NCBI RefSeq assembly: GCF_000244895.1
Contig: NZ_CM001441.1
Location: 3,864,226 to 3,928,225, forward strand
Origin: Desulfosporosinus youngiae DSM 17734
GTDB lineage: Bacteria > Bacillota > Desulfitobacteriia > Desulfitobacteriales > Desulfitobacteriaceae
DNA length: 64,000 nt
Direction of reading: 5' to 3'
Positions 26,689 to 37,670 of the stretch are shown piece by piece. Below the pieces are notes generated by a model. The model did no database searches. It was not told the DNA's origin and worked only from the letters and a program-made list of their open reading frames with translations. A program made the position numbers and the translations under genes. Numbering within the stretch: position 1 is the first letter of the stretch; every line of letters starts with the position of its first letter.

Positions 26689-27282
26689 TTATTTGCCAAA
26701 GGGCGAGTCTTCCCGGCGGACAAAAAATCCCTGATTATGGCTGCAAACTGGACAGGTTTGCGGCGCTCCGATAGCTTTATGGATGTGACCGCAGTTTAGG
26801 CAGATATATTCAGTGATCGTTTCGTTTTCAAATAGTTTATTGTTTTGTATGAGCTGCGCATAGTGAGAAAAACGCTGGCTGTGTACCTTTTCAATCTCAG
26901 CGATCATATAAAACGAATCGGCGATATTAGCAAATCCCTCCTCCTGCGCCCTGTCGCCAAAGGATTTGTAAATCATGTCATGCTCCGCAGCTTCACGTTG
27001 GGCGGCAAGCCTCAAAAGCTCCAGAATGTTATTCGAATTATCGACAGGGTAGTTGGCACTCATCGAGATTTCCTGCCCGTTGAACTCTTTCAAATGATTA
27101 TAGAATACCTCAGCATGTTCCTTCTCCTGATTTCCAGTGTAATGAAAAAGCCAGTAGAGGACCTCAAGATTTTGCTTTTTTGCCAGGCCTGCGGCAAGTT
27201 CGTAACGCCGCCAGGCTTGGCATTCTCCTGCAAAAGCCTTTAAAAGGTTCTCTTTTGTAACGCTGTCTTTCAGTGCAACCAT
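26689..27282 (-). CDS. Rubrerythrin
   Basis: A 197-residue peroxide-scavenging non-haem diiron protein. The ferritin-like part holds the diiron ligands in LLKAFAGECQAWRRYELAAG, GNQEKEHAEVFYNHL, REAAEHDMIYKSFGD and IAEIEKVHSQRF. The C-terminal rubredoxin-like domain has YICLNCGHIHKAIGAPQTCP and VC, giving two CxxC pairs for one Fe. Such proteins reduce H2O2 with electrons from rubredoxin in anaerobes. It is monocistronic, with its own ribosome site (GGAGG). Confidence 0.95.
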   Translation of the reverse strand: MVALKDSVTKENLLKAFAGECQAWRRYELAAGLAKKQNLEVLYWLFHYTGNQEKEHAEVFYNHLKEFNGQEISMSANYPVDNSNNILELLRLAAQREAAEHDMIYKSFGDRAQEEGFANIADSFYMIAEIEKVHSQRFSHYAQLIQNNKLFENETITEYICLNCGHIHKAIGAPQTCPVCSHNQGFFVRREDSPFGK

Positions 27283-27408
27283 TTTTCATTCCTCCTAATC
27301 TCATTCACCACTATTATTGCCAAACTTCTCTGGTTTATTAAGAAAAACGAAATGTATGGCAAACCCTTTATAGGACAGCTGGAAGAGACCTCCGAGATAA
27401 CGAAATCA

Positions 27409-28116
27409 TTAATAGCGCTGAATCCAAAGAGCAATAGCCATCAATACATTCCAGGTCCCATGGGCCACTATAGCCGGCCAAATACTCGAAGAACGTTCGT
27501 ACAGCCAGGTAAGCACCACCCCGCCTATAAATAGAGGTAAAAAGCGGATGATCTCTAAATGCAGCGCGGCAAAGAACAGACCGGTTAATAGTATTCCCTT
27601 ACCCCTCCCAAAGATTTGCCGCAGAGGCGGATAGATTAAACCACGGAAAAACATCTCTTCCTTAATCGGGGCTATTACTCCCCCCAATAGAGTGAGCAGT
27701 ATAAATTCCCAACTGTAATCCGCTCCTTTTACTGCGGCAGCAAAGCTTTGAGGTGCAGGTGTTCCCAGCACTTTCGTCAATAGGTTTCCTAAAAGGCCGA
27801 TACCTACAAATAAGAGGACTCCAACGATCAAGCCTAAGACCACAAACCTGCGAAGAGGTTTAACAAACCCCAGATCAGAAAACGGTCGTCGAATCAAGTG
27901 AAGAAATAGCCAGATAACACCGAAGTAAAGCAATACATCCCCTAAACCAACCGCTATAAAGCTGAGAATTCCATGAGATGATTCCAAATCCCTGGGACTC
28001 TCCAGCCAACCAAGCGGAAACTCAATGATCGTCACGATAGCCATTAATAGCAGCCCTTGCCAAATATTCCAGACTGGCTTGCGCGGCGGCACTCGCAAGT
28101 CGATTTTTTTACTCAT
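27409..28116 (-). CDS. CPBP family intramembrane metalloprotease
   Basis: A 235-residue polytopic protein with the CPBP motifs KEEMFFRGLIYPPLRQ (Glu-Glu-x3-Arg), LFFAALHLEIIRF (His) and IVAHGTWNVLM (His-x3-Asn). It differs clearly from the other CPBP protein at 20193. It stands alone between rubrerythrin and the CoA-transferase. Substrate unknown. Confidence 0.88.
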   Translation of the reverse strand: MSKKIDLRVPPRKPVWNIWQGLLLMAIVTIIEFPLGWLESPRDLESSHGILSFIAVGLGDVLLYFGVIWLFLHLIRRPFSDLGFVKPLRRFVVLGLIVGVLLFVGIGLLGNLLTKVLGTPAPQSFAAAVKGADYSWEFILLTLLGGVIAPIKEEMFFRGLIYPPLRQIFGRGKGILLTGLFFAALHLEIIRFLPLFIGGVVLTWLYERSSSIWPAIVAHGTWNVLMAIALWIQRY

Positions 28117-28253
28117 TTATAACATCCTCTATCTTAATTAAACTGACCATCAGGATCAGTTTATTCCTTTTCTATCCAATTCTAACCCCATATTAATTCT
28201 AACTGTTAAATCGGATAATGTCCACTACAGGGAAAAAGGAAACCCCTGATAGT

Positions 28254-28292
28254 AAAAAAAGCTTGGCGTTTGAATTTCGCCAAGCTTTTAAA
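28254..28292 (-). terminator. Bidirectional terminator after the butyrate operon
   Basis: AAAAGCTTGGCG and CGCCAAGCTTTT form a 12-bp stem around TTTGAATTT, with T-runs on both strands. It ends the long CoA operon whose last gene stops at 28329. Confidence 0.9.
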
Positions 28293-28328
28293 AATTTCCT
28301 GCATTATGAAAACTATAAAGTTTCCTGA

Positions 28329-29657
28329 TTATGCCTTTTTGCGCCAAATTTTAAGTTGTTTAGCCTCTTCGATCAGACTTTCACGGAAGTCAGGATGAGC
28401 GATTGAGATCAGCGCTTCAGCCCGCTGCCAGGTAGGCAATCCCTTAAGATTAACCTTCCCATACTCTGTGACCACATACTGAACGGTCGGACGAGTATCT
28501 GTTATTGTCGCACCATAGGTCATCATCCCTTTAATCCGGGAATGCAATTGCCCATTTTTATCCGTATAAGTGGAAGGCAAGCAAATAAAGCTTTTCCCTC
28601 CCTTGGAATTATAGGCTGCTTCCACAAAATCCAGCTGGCCTCCGGCACCGCTGATCATGCTTGGTCCAGCGGATTCCGAACAGACCTGGCCGGTTAAATC
28701 GACCTCCAGAGCACTATTGATCGAGATTAGCTGATCATTTTGTGAAGCAATAAAGGGATGATTGGTGTAATCTACGGGATAACCCGCCACGGAAGGATTA
28801 TTGCGAAGAAAATCGTAGAGTTTCTGAGTTCCGGCTGCGAAAGCATAGACTATTCTGCCCCGGTCAAGTTTCTTACACATGCCGGTAACCTTACCCGCTT
28901 CCACCATATCTACAAATCCGTCAACCAGCATTTCTGTATGGACTCCCAGATCTTTCAGATTAGATTCCGCAATCATTTTCCCTAAAGCATTGGGCATACC
29001 GCCAATACCTAATTGAATACATGCTCCATCAGTAATTTCCGGCAAGACATACTCAGCAATTTGCCGGTCAAGATCTGAGGCAGCTGCCGAAGGTAAGATA
29101 GGAAGCCCTCTGTGCCCTCCCTCAACAACATAATCTACCTTGGAAATATGAACGGCATGATCATAACCGCCATGGACACTGGGCATATCTTCGTTAACCT
29201 CAACGATAACAGCACGAGCTTTCTCAATAGCTGCAGCGTAGTGAGACACAGTAACACCAAAACTGAAATATCCATGGGCGTCCATAGGCGCAACCTGAAT
29301 CGCCACAACATCTGTTTTAACATTTTCCCGCAAATATCTTGGCAATTCTGAATATTTAAGAGGTATATAATAAGCCTGGCCTTTTTGAACCATTTTACGT
29401 TCCCGTCCGCCAAGATGCCAGCTATTCCAAGTAAAATGCTCTCCTGCGGGATCACATTCCAGACAGGCCATAGGCGTAATAATTACTCCCCCGCGCAAAT
29501 TCACATCAAACAGTTCATCTTTGCGACGAGCCAAAGCATCATCCAGTAGCCCCGGGACAGTCGCAGCCCAGGCAAACTCTACCCAGTCACCATTGCGAAT
29601 TACTTTTACCGCTTCATCTGCTGAGACACACTTTTTGCGATACTCCTCCATATACAT
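28329..29657 (-). CDS. Acetyl-CoA hydrolase/transferase family protein, likely butyryl-CoA:acetate CoA-transferase
   Basis: A 442-residue class I CoA-transferase that swaps CoA between an acyl-CoA and acetate through an enzyme-bound glutamyl-CoA. The N-terminal half has GDWVEFAWAATVPGLLDDAL; the C-terminal half has IQLGIGGMPNALGKMI and the CoA loop with probable catalytic Glu in TGQVCSESAGPSMISGAGGQ. It is the last gene of the operon after thiolase, dehydrogenase, crotonase and hydroxybutyryl-CoA dehydrogenase, which points to butyrate or crotonate as the acid partner. Start at 29657 is supported by AGGGGG eight bases upstream; ten extra codons are open before it. Confidence 0.88.
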   Translation of the reverse strand: MYMEEYRKKCVSADEAVKVIRNGDWVEFAWAATVPGLLDDALARRKDELFDVNLRGGVIITPMACLECDPAGEHFTWNSWHLGGRERKMVQKGQAYYIPLKYSELPRYLRENVKTDVVAIQVAPMDAHGYFSFGVTVSHYAAAIEKARAVIVEVNEDMPSVHGGYDHAVHISKVDYVVEGGHRGLPILPSAAASDLDRQIAEYVLPEITDGACIQLGIGGMPNALGKMIAESNLKDLGVHTEMLVDGFVDMVEAGKVTGMCKKLDRGRIVYAFAAGTQKLYDFLRNNPSVAGYPVDYTNHPFIASQNDQLISINSALEVDLTGQVCSESAGPSMISGAGGQLDFVEAAYNSKGGKSFICLPSTYTDKNGQLHSRIKGMMTYGATITDTRPTVQYVVTEYGKVNLKGLPTWQRAEALISIAHPDFRESLIEEAKQLKIWRKKA

Positions 29658-29784
29658 TGGTACATCCCCCTTTTGCTCTTCATCCATTTATAATTTATTT
29701 AAACGTTTAATTGCACGTTATTAGTGAAATGTAAGGATGTTAACTTTGGACGTAGAAATGAGACTAGGAATGTAGATATGAGAT

Positions 29785-30963
29785 TTAGCGTTCTACTATC
29801 AGGGCAACTCCTTGGCCGCCGCCAATACAAAGGGTCGCCAGCCCCAGATGAGCATTACTGCGTTTCATTTCATGCAGCAATGTCACCAGAATACGTGCCC
29901 CGGAAGCTCCAACCGGATGACCCAAGGCGATAGCCCCTCCATTGATATTCGTCTTGGCCATATCCAGATTCAATTCTTTAGCGACTCGCAACGTTTGGGA
30001 AGCAAAGGCTTCATTTGCTTCTACCAGATCGATATCTTCGATTTTCAATCCAGCCTTTTCCAAGGCTTTACGGCTGGCGGGGATTGGACCAGTCCCCATA
30101 ATCTTAGGATCGACACCGGCTGAAGCCCAGGATTTAACCGTTGCCAACGGTGTCAAACCCAACTCCTCAGCTTTTTCTCTCGCCATGACAACAAGAGCGG
30201 CAGCTCCGTCATTGATACCCGAAGCATTTGCGGCGGTAACAGTTCCATCCTTTTTAAAGGCTGGACGGAGCTTAGCAACAGCTTCATAAGTAGCTCCAAA
30301 ACGCGGAAATTCATCCTGAGAAACAATCACCGGATCCCCTTTGCGCTGGGGAATGGCTACAGGAACGATTTCCTCCGTAAACTTTCCGGCTTTGCTGGAC
30401 GCTTCACAGCGATTTTGACTCGATACTGAATAACGGTCTTGTTCCTCACGGGAAATATTAAACTGTTCAGCAATATTTTCAGCTGTAATACCCATATGAA
30501 TCTTATCAAAGGCATCGGTTAAGCCGTCGTTAATCATGGAATCAACGATGGAATCATTGCCCATTCTATACCCGGTTCGCGCTTTAGGCAGAACATAAGG
30601 AGCCAGTGACATGCTCTCCATTCCGCCTGCTACAATAATATCGGCATCTCCTGCCATAATGGCTTGAGCAGCACAAACGATTGTTTTCAGACCGGATCCA
30701 CATACCTTATTCAGTGTCCAGGAGGGCACTTCTTGAGGAATTCCGGCTTTAATGGATGCTTGACGAGCTGGATTCTGTCCTAACCCGGCCTGTAAAACGT
30801 TCCCTAAAATAACTTCATCGACTTGTTCAGGTGTAATCCCGGCTCGTTTAATGGCTTCTTTGACAGCCAAGGCACCCAGGTCTGCAGCCGGAATTTGACC
30901 TAACGTACCGCAAAAAGATCCAACAGGGGTACGCACTGCACTCACGATAACGACATCTCTCAT
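29785..30963 (-). CDS. thlA: Acetyl-CoA acetyltransferase (thiolase)
   Basis: A 392-residue biosynthetic/degradative thiolase, joining or splitting two acetyl units. The acyl-carrying Cys is in [16 protein letters not shown], the His in [17 protein letters not shown], and the second catalytic Cys in [18 protein letters not shown]. The length and the motifs match clostridial ThlA/AtoB. It belongs to the sigma-54-controlled operon with hbd, crt and the acyl-CoA dehydrogenase, where it links acetoacetyl-CoA and acetyl-CoA. Confidence 0.95.
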   Translation of the reverse strand: MRDVVIVSAVRTPVGSFCGTLGQIPAADLGALAVKEAIKRAGITPEQVDEVILGNVLQAGLGQNPARQASIKAGIPQEVPSWTLNKVCGSGLKTIVCAAQAIMAGDADIIVAGGMESMSLAPYVLPKARTGYRMGNDSIVDSMINDGLTDAFDKIHMGITAENIAEQFNISREEQDRYSVSSQNRCEASSKAGKFTEEIVPVAIPQRKGDPVIVSQDEFPRFGATYEAVAKLRPAFKKDGTVTAANASGINDGAAALVVMAREKAEELGLTPLATVKSWASAGVDPKIMGTGPIPASRKALEKAGLKIEDIDLVEANEAFASQTLRVAKELNLDMAKTNINGGAIALGHPVGASGARILVTLLHEMKRSNAHLGLATLCIGGGQGVALIVER

Positions 30964-31029
30964 TAAGAAGGTCCTCTCTTTCTGTAACGGTAAATAGTTC
31001 AGATCTTAGATCTTACAGTTTACTATGGT

Positions 31030-31059
31030 TAGCGAAGCGCTTAAAAAGGCGCTTCGCTA
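31030..31059 (-). promoter_or_regulatory. Intra-operon hairpin between dehydrogenase and thiolase genes
   Basis: TAGCGAAGCGC pairs perfectly with GCGCTTCGCTA around an eight-base loop. There is no T-run, so it is more likely an RNA-processing or stability element, or a leaky attenuator, than a full terminator. Confidence 0.55.
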
Positions 31060-31076
31060 TATTGCAAATTAGATCG

Positions 31077-32216
31077 TTATTTTAGAATGTTAGCTGCAAT
31101 AACCATACGCTGAACTTCACTTGTGCCTTCATAAATCTCAGTAATTTTGGCATCCCGCATCATCCGCTCTGCCGGATATTCGCGTGTATATCCATATCCG
31201 CCATGAAGCTGAACACCCATAGTAGTTACTGCCATTGCGGTTTCAGATGCGAAGAGTTTCGCCATTGCCGCTGCCTTACCGACAGGTTTATGTTGAGAAG
31301 CCAAATAGCCGGCTTGATATACCAGAAGACGAGCAGCTTCAATTTGGGTTGCCATGTCTGCCAGTTTGAATTGTGTATTTTGGAACTCAGAGATGGCCTT
31401 ACCAAACTGTACCCTTTCTTTGGTGTAGTTCATGGCTTGCTCATATGCGCCCTGGGCAATCCCTAAGGCTTGGGAAGCAATGCCAATTCGGCCGTAATCA
31501 AGGGTTTGCATAGCTATTTTAAAGCCTTGTCCTTCTTGTCCGAGCAGATTTTCAGCCGGAATACGGACATCTTCAAAAACTAATTCATAGGTAGCTGATG
31601 ACCGGATCCCCATCTTTTTCTCTTTTTTACCAAAGGAGAAACCGGGCATCCCTTTTTCGACGATAAATGCAGCGATCCCACGATTTCCTTTGCTCTTATC
31701 CATTTGAGCCGTAACAACATAGGTGTCAGCATAGTATGCATTGGTGATAAAACATTTACTGCCGTTTAAGATATAATAATCGCCGTCCCGAACCGCCGTT
31801 GTCCGGGTACCCGATGCATCCGAACCAGCCATAGGTTCAGTCAAGCCAAACGCACCGAGCTTCTCGCCGGTAGCCAGCGGCACCAAATACTTCTTCTTCT
31901 GTGCTTCAGTACCGAACATATTGATCGGGTTGGCACACAGACTGGCATGAGCGGAAATAGTTACACCTACTGAAGCATCGACACGGGAAAGTTCCTCGAC
32001 TGTGATAGCATAAGAGATATAGTCGGCTCCGACACCGCCGTACTCTTCAGGGAATGTAACTCCTGCAAAGCCGAGTTCACCACATTTTTTCCAGATATCC
32101 ATGGAAAACTCTTCTTTTTCATCCCGTTCTTCTGCACCTGGGCCGCACTCTTTCTCTGCAAAATCACGAACCATTTTACGCATCATAATATGGTCTTCAG
32201 TTAAGTCAAAATTCAT
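31077..32216 (-). CDS. Short-chain acyl-CoA dehydrogenase (butyryl-CoA type)
   Basis: A 379-residue FAD enzyme that interconverts butyryl-CoA and crotonyl-CoA, normally with electron-transfer flavoprotein. Signatures: [20 protein letters not shown] (FAD-binding), [25 protein letters not shown], and the catalytic base region [22 protein letters not shown] 32216 follows GAGAGGATGG; the longer frame starts eight codons earlier. No etfAB genes lie in the window. It is paralogous to the enzyme at 36272. Confidence 0.93.
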   Translation of the reverse strand: MNFDLTEDHIMMRKMVRDFAEKECGPGAEERDEKEEFSMDIWKKCGELGFAGVTFPEEYGGVGADYISYAITVEELSRVDASVGVTISAHASLCANPINMFGTEAQKKKYLVPLATGEKLGAFGLTEPMAGSDASGTRTTAVRDGDYYILNGSKCFITNAYYADTYVVTAQMDKSKGNRGIAAFIVEKGMPGFSFGKKEKKMGIRSSATYELVFEDVRIPAENLLGQEGQGFKIAMQTLDYGRIGIASQALGIAQGAYEQAMNYTKERVQFGKAISEFQNTQFKLADMATQIEAARLLVYQAGYLASQHKPVGKAAAMAKLFASETAMAVTTMGVQLHGGYGYTREYPAERMMRDAKITEIYEGTSEVQRMVIAANILK

Positions 32217-32350
32217 TTTAATCCATCCTCTCAATTTCAAATATCATGGTGAACTCTATATCTGCCTATTTCCTTCCCAGTACCTTCCCTAAGTAAACGT
32301 TTCTCTTTTCAATTCAGCGCTTGACGTGGGACAGGTCATAGTTTAGTTTT

Positions 32351-33133
32351 CTACTTTCCTTCAAAAACGGGTTTGCGCTTTTCTAAAAAGGCGCTGCATC
32401 CCTCTGTCTGATCCTGGGTACTAAGCGTCAGTCCGAAAACCTCGGCTTCGTAAGCTTGAGCGCTGTCCAAATCCATATTGGCACCACGCTGGATCGCACT
32501 TTTACTTAACTGAACCGCTACGGGAGCTCTTCCGGCTATCCGCTTAGCAAGTTTTTGGGCCTCTTCCATCAGAGTCTCCAAAGGGTAAACCTTATTCACT
32601 AACCCAATCCGATAAGCCTCATTAGCATCGATGATATCTCCAGTAAAGAGCAACTCACTGGCTATACCTGTACCGACTAAACGGGGCAACCGCTGAGTCC
32701 CGCCAAATCCTGCTGTCAAGCCAAGGGTTACTTCCGGCTGACCGAACTTTGCGTTCTCACCGGCGATACGAATGTCGCAAGCCATGGCCAACTCGCACCC
32801 ACCGCCCAGGGCAAATCCGTTGATAGCCGCAATGACCGGCTGTGGCATCAGTTCCAGTTTACGAAAGACTGCCTGCCCTAATTGGGCAAACCGCCGTCCT
32901 TCCAAACAGTTAAAATCTTTCATCTGAGAAATATCCGCACCGGCAACAAAGGCCTTCTCTCCACTGCCTGTGAGAATTACAACTTTGACACCGGAATCCC
33001 TCCCCAACTCATCGAGCGCGGTGGACAGTTCCGATAGTGTGTCACTGTTTAAAGCATTTAAAGCTTTTGGCCGATTGATAGTCAGAACGGCAACAGCACC
33101 GTTCTTTTCGAGTAAGAGATTGGCATACTCCAC
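32351..33133 (-). CDS. crt: Enoyl-CoA hydratase (crotonase)
   Basis: A 260-residue crotonase-fold enzyme, hydrating crotonyl-CoA to 3-hydroxybutyryl-CoA. The oxyanion-hole region is AFVAGADISQMKDF and GFALGGGCELAMACDIRIAG; the two catalytic Glu residues sit in GGCELAMACD and GQPEVTLGLTAGFGGTQRLP. Start is GTG with GGAGGG upstream. It lies 49 bases after hbd in the operon. Confidence 0.95.
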   Translation of the reverse strand: MEYANLLLEKNGAVAVLTINRPKALNALNSDTLSELSTALDELGRDSGVKVVILTGSGEKAFVAGADISQMKDFNCLEGRRFAQLGQAVFRKLELMPQPVIAAINGFALGGGCELAMACDIRIAGENAKFGQPEVTLGLTAGFGGTQRLPRLVGTGIASELLFTGDIIDANEAYRIGLVNKVYPLETLMEEAQKLAKRIAGRAPVAVQLSKSAIQRGANMDLDSAQAYEAEVFGLTLSTQDQTEGCSAFLEKRKPVFEGK

Positions 33134-33182
33134 GCTTTACCCTCCTTACTGATTAGATTTAAGTAAGCATTATGCGTTATTT

Positions 33183-34028
33183 TTAAGCATCGTATTTATA
33201 GAAACCACGACCGGATTTCCTTCCCAGCCAACCCGCTTTTACATATTTGCGAAGCAAGGGGCACGGACGATATTTATCGCCCAATCCTTCATGCAGGACT
33301 TCCATGATTGAGAGACATGTGTCCAAACCGATTAAATCAGCTAACGCCAGAGGACCCATAGGATGATTCATTCCCAGCTTCATGACATTGTCAATGGCTT
33401 CGACTGAGGCTATCCCTTCATAGAGTGTATAAACAGCCTCGTTGATCATGGGGATCAAAATCCGATTAGCAACAAACCCAGGGGCGTCATTAACTTCCAC
33501 CGGTGTTTTACCCATCTTGATGCTGAGAGTTTCGATTGTATTATACACTTCATCGCTAGTGGCCAGACCACGAATGACTTCCACAAGCTTCATCACCGGA
33601 ACGGGATTCATAAAGTGCATCCCTATGACTCGGTCCGGCCGTTTAGTAAACGCACCTATCTCGGTGATTGGCAATGATGAAGTGTTTGTCGAAAGAATCG
33701 TATGTTCCGGACAAATAACATCCAACTGAGAAAAAATTTGGGCTTTAATTCCCATATTCTCAACTGCTGCTTCAATGACTAAGTCGGCGGATGCTGCGTC
33801 CTGCAGAGAGACCGATTTAGTAATGCGGCCTAAGATGAGATCTTTTTCTTCAGCTTGCAGTTTCCCCTTCTCAACACTTCGGCTGAGGTTTTTCTGAATA
33901 ATTCCAAAACCCCTGTTCACAAACTCTTCTTTAATGTCATTTAGAATGACTGAGTAACCCGCTTGGGCAGCAACTTGGGCGATCCCACCACCCATCTGTC
34001 CAGCACCAATAACCATGATCGTCTTCAC
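33183..34028 (-). CDS. hbd: 3-hydroxybutyryl-CoA dehydrogenase
   Basis: A 281-residue NAD-dependent dehydrogenase converting 3-hydroxybutyryl-CoA and acetoacetyl-CoA into one another. NAD-binding loop [18 protein letters not shown] at residues 7-24; catalytic region [18 protein letters not shown] with the active-site His and the Glu; and [16 protein letters not shown]. Start is GTG with GGAGG seven bases upstream. It is the first gene of the operon and directly follows the -24/-12 promoter at 34099-34114. Confidence 0.96.
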   Translation of the reverse strand: MKTIMVIGAGQMGGGIAQVAAQAGYSVILNDIKEEFVNRGFGIIQKNLSRSVEKGKLQAEEKDLILGRITKSVSLQDAASADLVIEAAVENMGIKAQIFSQLDVICPEHTILSTNTSSLPITEIGAFTKRPDRVIGMHFMNPVPVMKLVEVIRGLATSDEVYNTIETLSIKMGKTPVEVNDAPGFVANRILIPMINEAVYTLYEGIASVEAIDNVMKLGMNHPMGPLALADLIGLDTCLSIMEVLHEGLGDKYRPCPLLRKYVKAGWLGRKSGRGFYKYDA

Positions 34029-34098
34029 ACTTAATCCTCCTTCTGATTCAATTACAAGACCATTTAATCAGGTTGATTGGGAATCTACTGAATTATCT

Positions 34099-34114
34099 TG
34101 CAATTAATGTGCCA
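34099..34114 (-). promoter_or_regulatory. Sigma-54 (-24/-12) promoter of the butyrate operon
   Basis: On the minus strand TGGCACATTAATTGCA is a full TGGCAC-N5-TTGCA match, about 70 bases upstream of hbd. With the enhancer at 34285 and the adjacent PAS activator gene, it explains how the five-gene operon is switched on. Confidence 0.92.
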
Positions 34115-34284
34115 ATGAATATTCTCTATCTTCAGATAATTTTGCATTTGGCTCATGTCAAGGTTTAGCGGATTTTGTCCTATAACAAACCCCTGAATTT
34201 CTAAATATTATATATGTCTACGTTCATTTACACTCAAACAATGATAAACTCCAGGATCTGTCCGGCTCCCCGGACAGGCGGCAG

Positions 34285-34319
34285 TGTCTACAAATCGATA
34301 CAGGCAACGATAGTAGACA
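34285..34319 (-). promoter_or_regulatory. Enhancer-like dyad TGTCTAC-N21-GTAGACA
   Basis: The two arms 34285-34291 and 34313-34319 are exact inverse complements, 21 bases apart, and lie about 170 bp upstream of the -24 element. A lone half-site TGTCTACGTTC occurs near 34214. The same arrangement with the same spacing precedes the second sigma-54 promoter at 39042. Confidence 0.7.
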
Positions 34320-34373
34320 CCTATAAGTGCAGCTTTCCGGCAAACACACCTAAAAATAGGCTTCTTTGGTCCA

Positions 34374-36110
34374 TCAGGGATTGTGTAATTGATGCTTAAT
34401 AAGTTTCTTGTATAAGCCCGCTCGGGATAAACCTAAGGATTTTGCAGCTTGAACCTTATTTCCATTAGCCGTTTCAAGGGCGATTATGAGAGCATTTTTT
34501 TCCACTCCATTGAGAATTGTTTCCAGTGAGCCTTCTACATAAGGTCGGATATCATGGTTTGCCAGAACTTGAAGGTAATTCGGCAAGTGCTTTAATTGGA
34601 TTTCCGTACCTTCAAGTATATTAAAAGCTCTTTCAATAATATTTTCCAGCTCACGGATATTACCGGGCCAGCGATGTTTCATCAGGACATCTTTCGCTTC
34701 AGGTGATATTCCCGTCACCGATTGGGCAAACTGGAGGTTGAATTTTTTAATAAATGTCTTGATAATAACCTCTAAATCATCCATCCTTTCTCTTAGAGGA
34801 GGAATCGTTAAGGTTACAACATTTAAGCGATAATATAAATCTTCACGAAACTGTTTATCGCGAATCATCCCTTCAAGGTCACGATTCGTCGCGGCAACCA
34901 GCCGAAAATCCACTTTACGGGATTTATTGCTTCCCAATCGTTCGACTTCCCGTTCCTGAATGACTCGTAATAACTTGGCTTGCATGCTCATTTCCATGTC
35001 ACCGATTTCGTCAAGAAACAAGGTTCCACCGTCGGCAAGTTCAAACTTTCCGATCTTTCCCCCTTTTCTTGCTCCAGTAAACGCCCCTTCATCATAACCA
35101 AACATTTCCGATTCAAGAAGATTATCGGGAACCGCTGCACAATTCACCTTGATAAAGGGGCCTTCTCTGCGAGAGCTTTGCGCATGGAGCAGTAAAGCAA
35201 ATAATTCTTTGCCCGTCCCGCTTTCCCCCCTCAGCAGCACAGTGGACCCGGATTTAGCCACACGAAGAGTGGTCTGAACCAAGTTCGACATGACTAAATT
35301 TCTCCCCTTAAGAAGATCCAGGGCGGAAGAATTGCTTTGCACCATTGTCTTTTTATAATAGTCAAGTTCAGAACGCAGAGAATCAATCTTTTTCGTCATC
35401 GCATAAAGTTCGTTGACATCTTTGAAAACAACTTTTCCCAAAGCACCGACGATCTTACCATCCTGCACAATCGGGATCCTGCTGGCGATAATTTCATGTC
35501 CATTCAAGTCATGAATATATCCGTAAACAGGCTGCGCAGTTACCAGGACATCCGTAAACTTCGGGTTGTCGTAAACTTCAGTAATAGGTTTGCCGATCAA
35601 ATCTTCCGGGGTTTTATTAAAGAAGCTTGAAAATGCCTGATTCGTCATAGTGACAATTCCCTGCTTATTAACAACGATCAGTCCATCATAAGCTGTATTC
35701 AGAACAACTTCGAGAGTACGTTGAAGCTGCTTGGTTTTTTCATGCTCAATGACTAAATTATCAAGAACATTCTGGAGAACTGTAATGTCTTGAAATACAG
35801 CCACAGCTCCTACCAGCTCTCCATGAACATAGATAGGCGTTCGATTACTCAATAAGATGGTGTCATTCATGGTTAAGCGCTGGCCCAACTCCGCAATTCC
35901 AGTCTCGAACACCCGCATTAACCCGGTTTCGGGAAAATAAGTAGTTATAGATTCGCCAACAATATTTTTGGCTGGAATTTTCAATATGCTAAAAACGGCA
36001 CGATTAGCATAAATAATCATACCTTGGGGATTTACAGCAATAATTGCGTTATTCGTATTATCTAAAATTTCATCAAGGGTAATCGAAAAGTTCTGTCCTT
36101 CCAGCAACAT
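34374..36110 (-). CDS. PAS-domain sigma-54-dependent activator of the CoA pathway
   Basis: About 578 residues: two PAS domains (~15-110, ~140-240), a short coiled linker, an AAA+ domain with Walker [15 protein letters not shown] contact loop and Walker B GGTLFLDE, and a Fis-type helix-turn-helix at the end ([20 protein letters not shown]). The start at 36110 follows AGGAGG with eight-base spacing; the open frame begins six codons earlier. It lies directly upstream of the hbd operon, which has a -24/-12 promoter and an enhancer element, so it very likely activates it. PAS domains may sense an acyl-CoA-derived or redox signal. Confidence 0.92.
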   Translation of the reverse strand: MLLEGQNFSITLDEILDNTNNAIIAVNPQGMIIYANRAVFSILKIPAKNIVGESITTYFPETGLMRVFETGIAELGQRLTMNDTILLSNRTPIYVHGELVGAVAVFQDITVLQNVLDNLVIEHEKTKQLQRTLEVVLNTAYDGLIVVNKQGIVTMTNQAFSSFFNKTPEDLIGKPITEVYDNPKFTDVLVTAQPVYGYIHDLNGHEIIASRIPIVQDGKIVGALGKVVFKDVNELYAMTKKIDSLRSELDYYKKTMVQSNSSALDLLKGRNLVMSNLVQTTLRVAKSGSTVLLRGESGTGKELFALLLHAQSSRREGPFIKVNCAAVPDNLLESEMFGYDEGAFTGARKGGKIGKFELADGGTLFLDEIGDMEMSMQAKLLRVIQEREVERLGSNKSRKVDFRLVAATNRDLEGMIRDKQFREDLYYRLNVVTLTIPPLRERMDDLEVIIKTFIKKFNLQFAQSVTGISPEAKDVLMKHRWPGNIRELENIIERAFNILEGTEIQLKHLPNYLQVLANHDIRPYVEGSLETILNGVEKNALIIALETANGNKVQAAKSLGLSRAGLYKKLIKHQLHNP

Positions 36111-36271
36111 GAATTTGTCCTCCTGCAATTTTTGGTATAATAAGTAATTCGATCAAAGAGATGTCCAATCCTTCTTGAATGTTCGTTCATTAAGTCTCAA
36201 AAAGAAACTACACAAGCCTCATTTCAAAAAAGTGCTTAGATTGTTAATCTCCCTGCAGTCGGTCCAAATCT

Positions 36272-37411
36272 CTAAGCTCCCAGGTGCTTTGCCACAACAA
36301 TCCTTTGTATCTGATTTGTACCCTCATATATCTGTGTAATCTTAGCATCCCGCATATAGCGCTCGACTTTATACTCTTTGCAGTAACCATACCCTCCAAA
36401 AATCTGCACTGCATCTGTCGTCACTTTCACCGCAGTATCGCTGGCAAACATCTTAGCCATCGATGCTTGTTTTGTGTAGGGCAGTCCGGCCATTCTCAAA
36501 GAGGCTGCCTGATAAACGAGCAGCCTCGAAGCTTCAATTTGAGTTGCCATATCGGCCAGAATAAATTGAACACCTTGGAAATTGCGTATAACTTGGTTGA
36601 ACTGCACGCGATTTTGGGAATAGGCTAAGGCTTCGTCAAGTGCGGCCTGAGCTATACCTAAGGCTTGTGCGCCGATTCCGATCCGCCCGCCGTCCAACAT
36701 AGACATTGCCACTTTGAAGCCTTGTCCTTCGGCTCCCAAGATATTTTCTGCCGGCACCATAGCATTTTCAAAAATTACTTCGCAGGTTGTCGATCCATTC
36801 AAACCCATTTTTCCCTGTCGTTTTCCGACAATTAAGCCAGGCGTATCCTTTTCCACCAGAAAAGAAGTCACTCCGTGGGGGCCTTTAGCCAGGTCTACAG
36901 ACGCCATGACTAAATAGATATCCGCATAACCCGCATTTGTGATAAAGCGCTTGGTTCCGTTAAGAATATAGTAGTCTCCCCTGCGCACCGCGGTCGTTTG
37001 CAGGCTGGCTGCGTCTGAGCCGGCATGAGTTTCTGTCAAAGCAAACGCCCCTAACCATTCCCCGCTGGCAAGCTTGGGCAAGTAGTTTCTTTTTTGCTCT
37101 TCTGTCCCAAAATAAAGAATGGGGAAGGTAGCTACAGAAGTATGCACTGCTAAGATGACAGCTGTTGAAGCACATCCTCTGGCAATTTCTTCAATAGCCA
37201 GAATGTAAGATAAGAAGTCCGAACCCGCGCCGCCGTATTCCTCTGGAATAGGTATACCCATTAGACCAAGCTTACCCATTTTACGAATGGTCTCTAAGGG
37301 AAATTCATGGGTTTCATCAGTTATACTCGCTATAGGGATAATTTCCTTTTGGACAAAACCTCGTACCATCGTTTGCATCATCAATTGGTAACGGTTTAAC
37401 TGAAAGTCCAC
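36272..37411 (-). CDS. Second acyl-CoA dehydrogenase
   Basis: A 379-residue acyl-CoA dehydrogenase with the same signatures as the enzyme at 31077: FALTETHAGSDAASLQTTAV, FKVAMSMLDGGRIGIGAQAL and ITQIYEGTNQIQRIVVAKHL. Start is GTG with GAGGG ahead. It lies just upstream of the PAS activator gene on the same strand but has no visible -24/-12 promoter of its own. It may act on a different chain length or branched substrate. Confidence 0.92.
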   Translation of the reverse strand: MDFQLNRYQLMMQTMVRGFVQKEIIPIASITDETHEFPLETIRKMGKLGLMGIPIPEEYGGAGSDFLSYILAIEEIARGCASTAVILAVHTSVATFPILYFGTEEQKRNYLPKLASGEWLGAFALTETHAGSDAASLQTTAVRRGDYYILNGTKRFITNAGYADIYLVMASVDLAKGPHGVTSFLVEKDTPGLIVGKRQGKMGLNGSTTCEVIFENAMVPAENILGAEGQGFKVAMSMLDGGRIGIGAQALGIAQAALDEALAYSQNRVQFNQVIRNFQGVQFILADMATQIEASRLLVYQAASLRMAGLPYTKQASMAKMFASDTAVKVTTDAVQIFGGYGYCKEYKVERYMRDAKITQIYEGTNQIQRIVVAKHLGA

Positions 37412-37670
37412 ATCTCTTCGCCCTCTTTCAACTTACAATTCTACGACTATTGCTGCGTATCAGATGCTCCTGATTTAGGTACTTTTCAAGAGAAGGGCAT
37501 CGCCGTGTCAGGGTAAAATTTGCCGCTTTATACAGCTTCCCCCCACGACGATGCACTTAATAAATCAAGCTACTCTTATTATCGCATATTTCATTCAATT
37601 TTTCATTGACCAAATATTTTAACTTCTACGAATAAACTCATTTTAGCACTTTGACAAGTCCTTATAAAAA

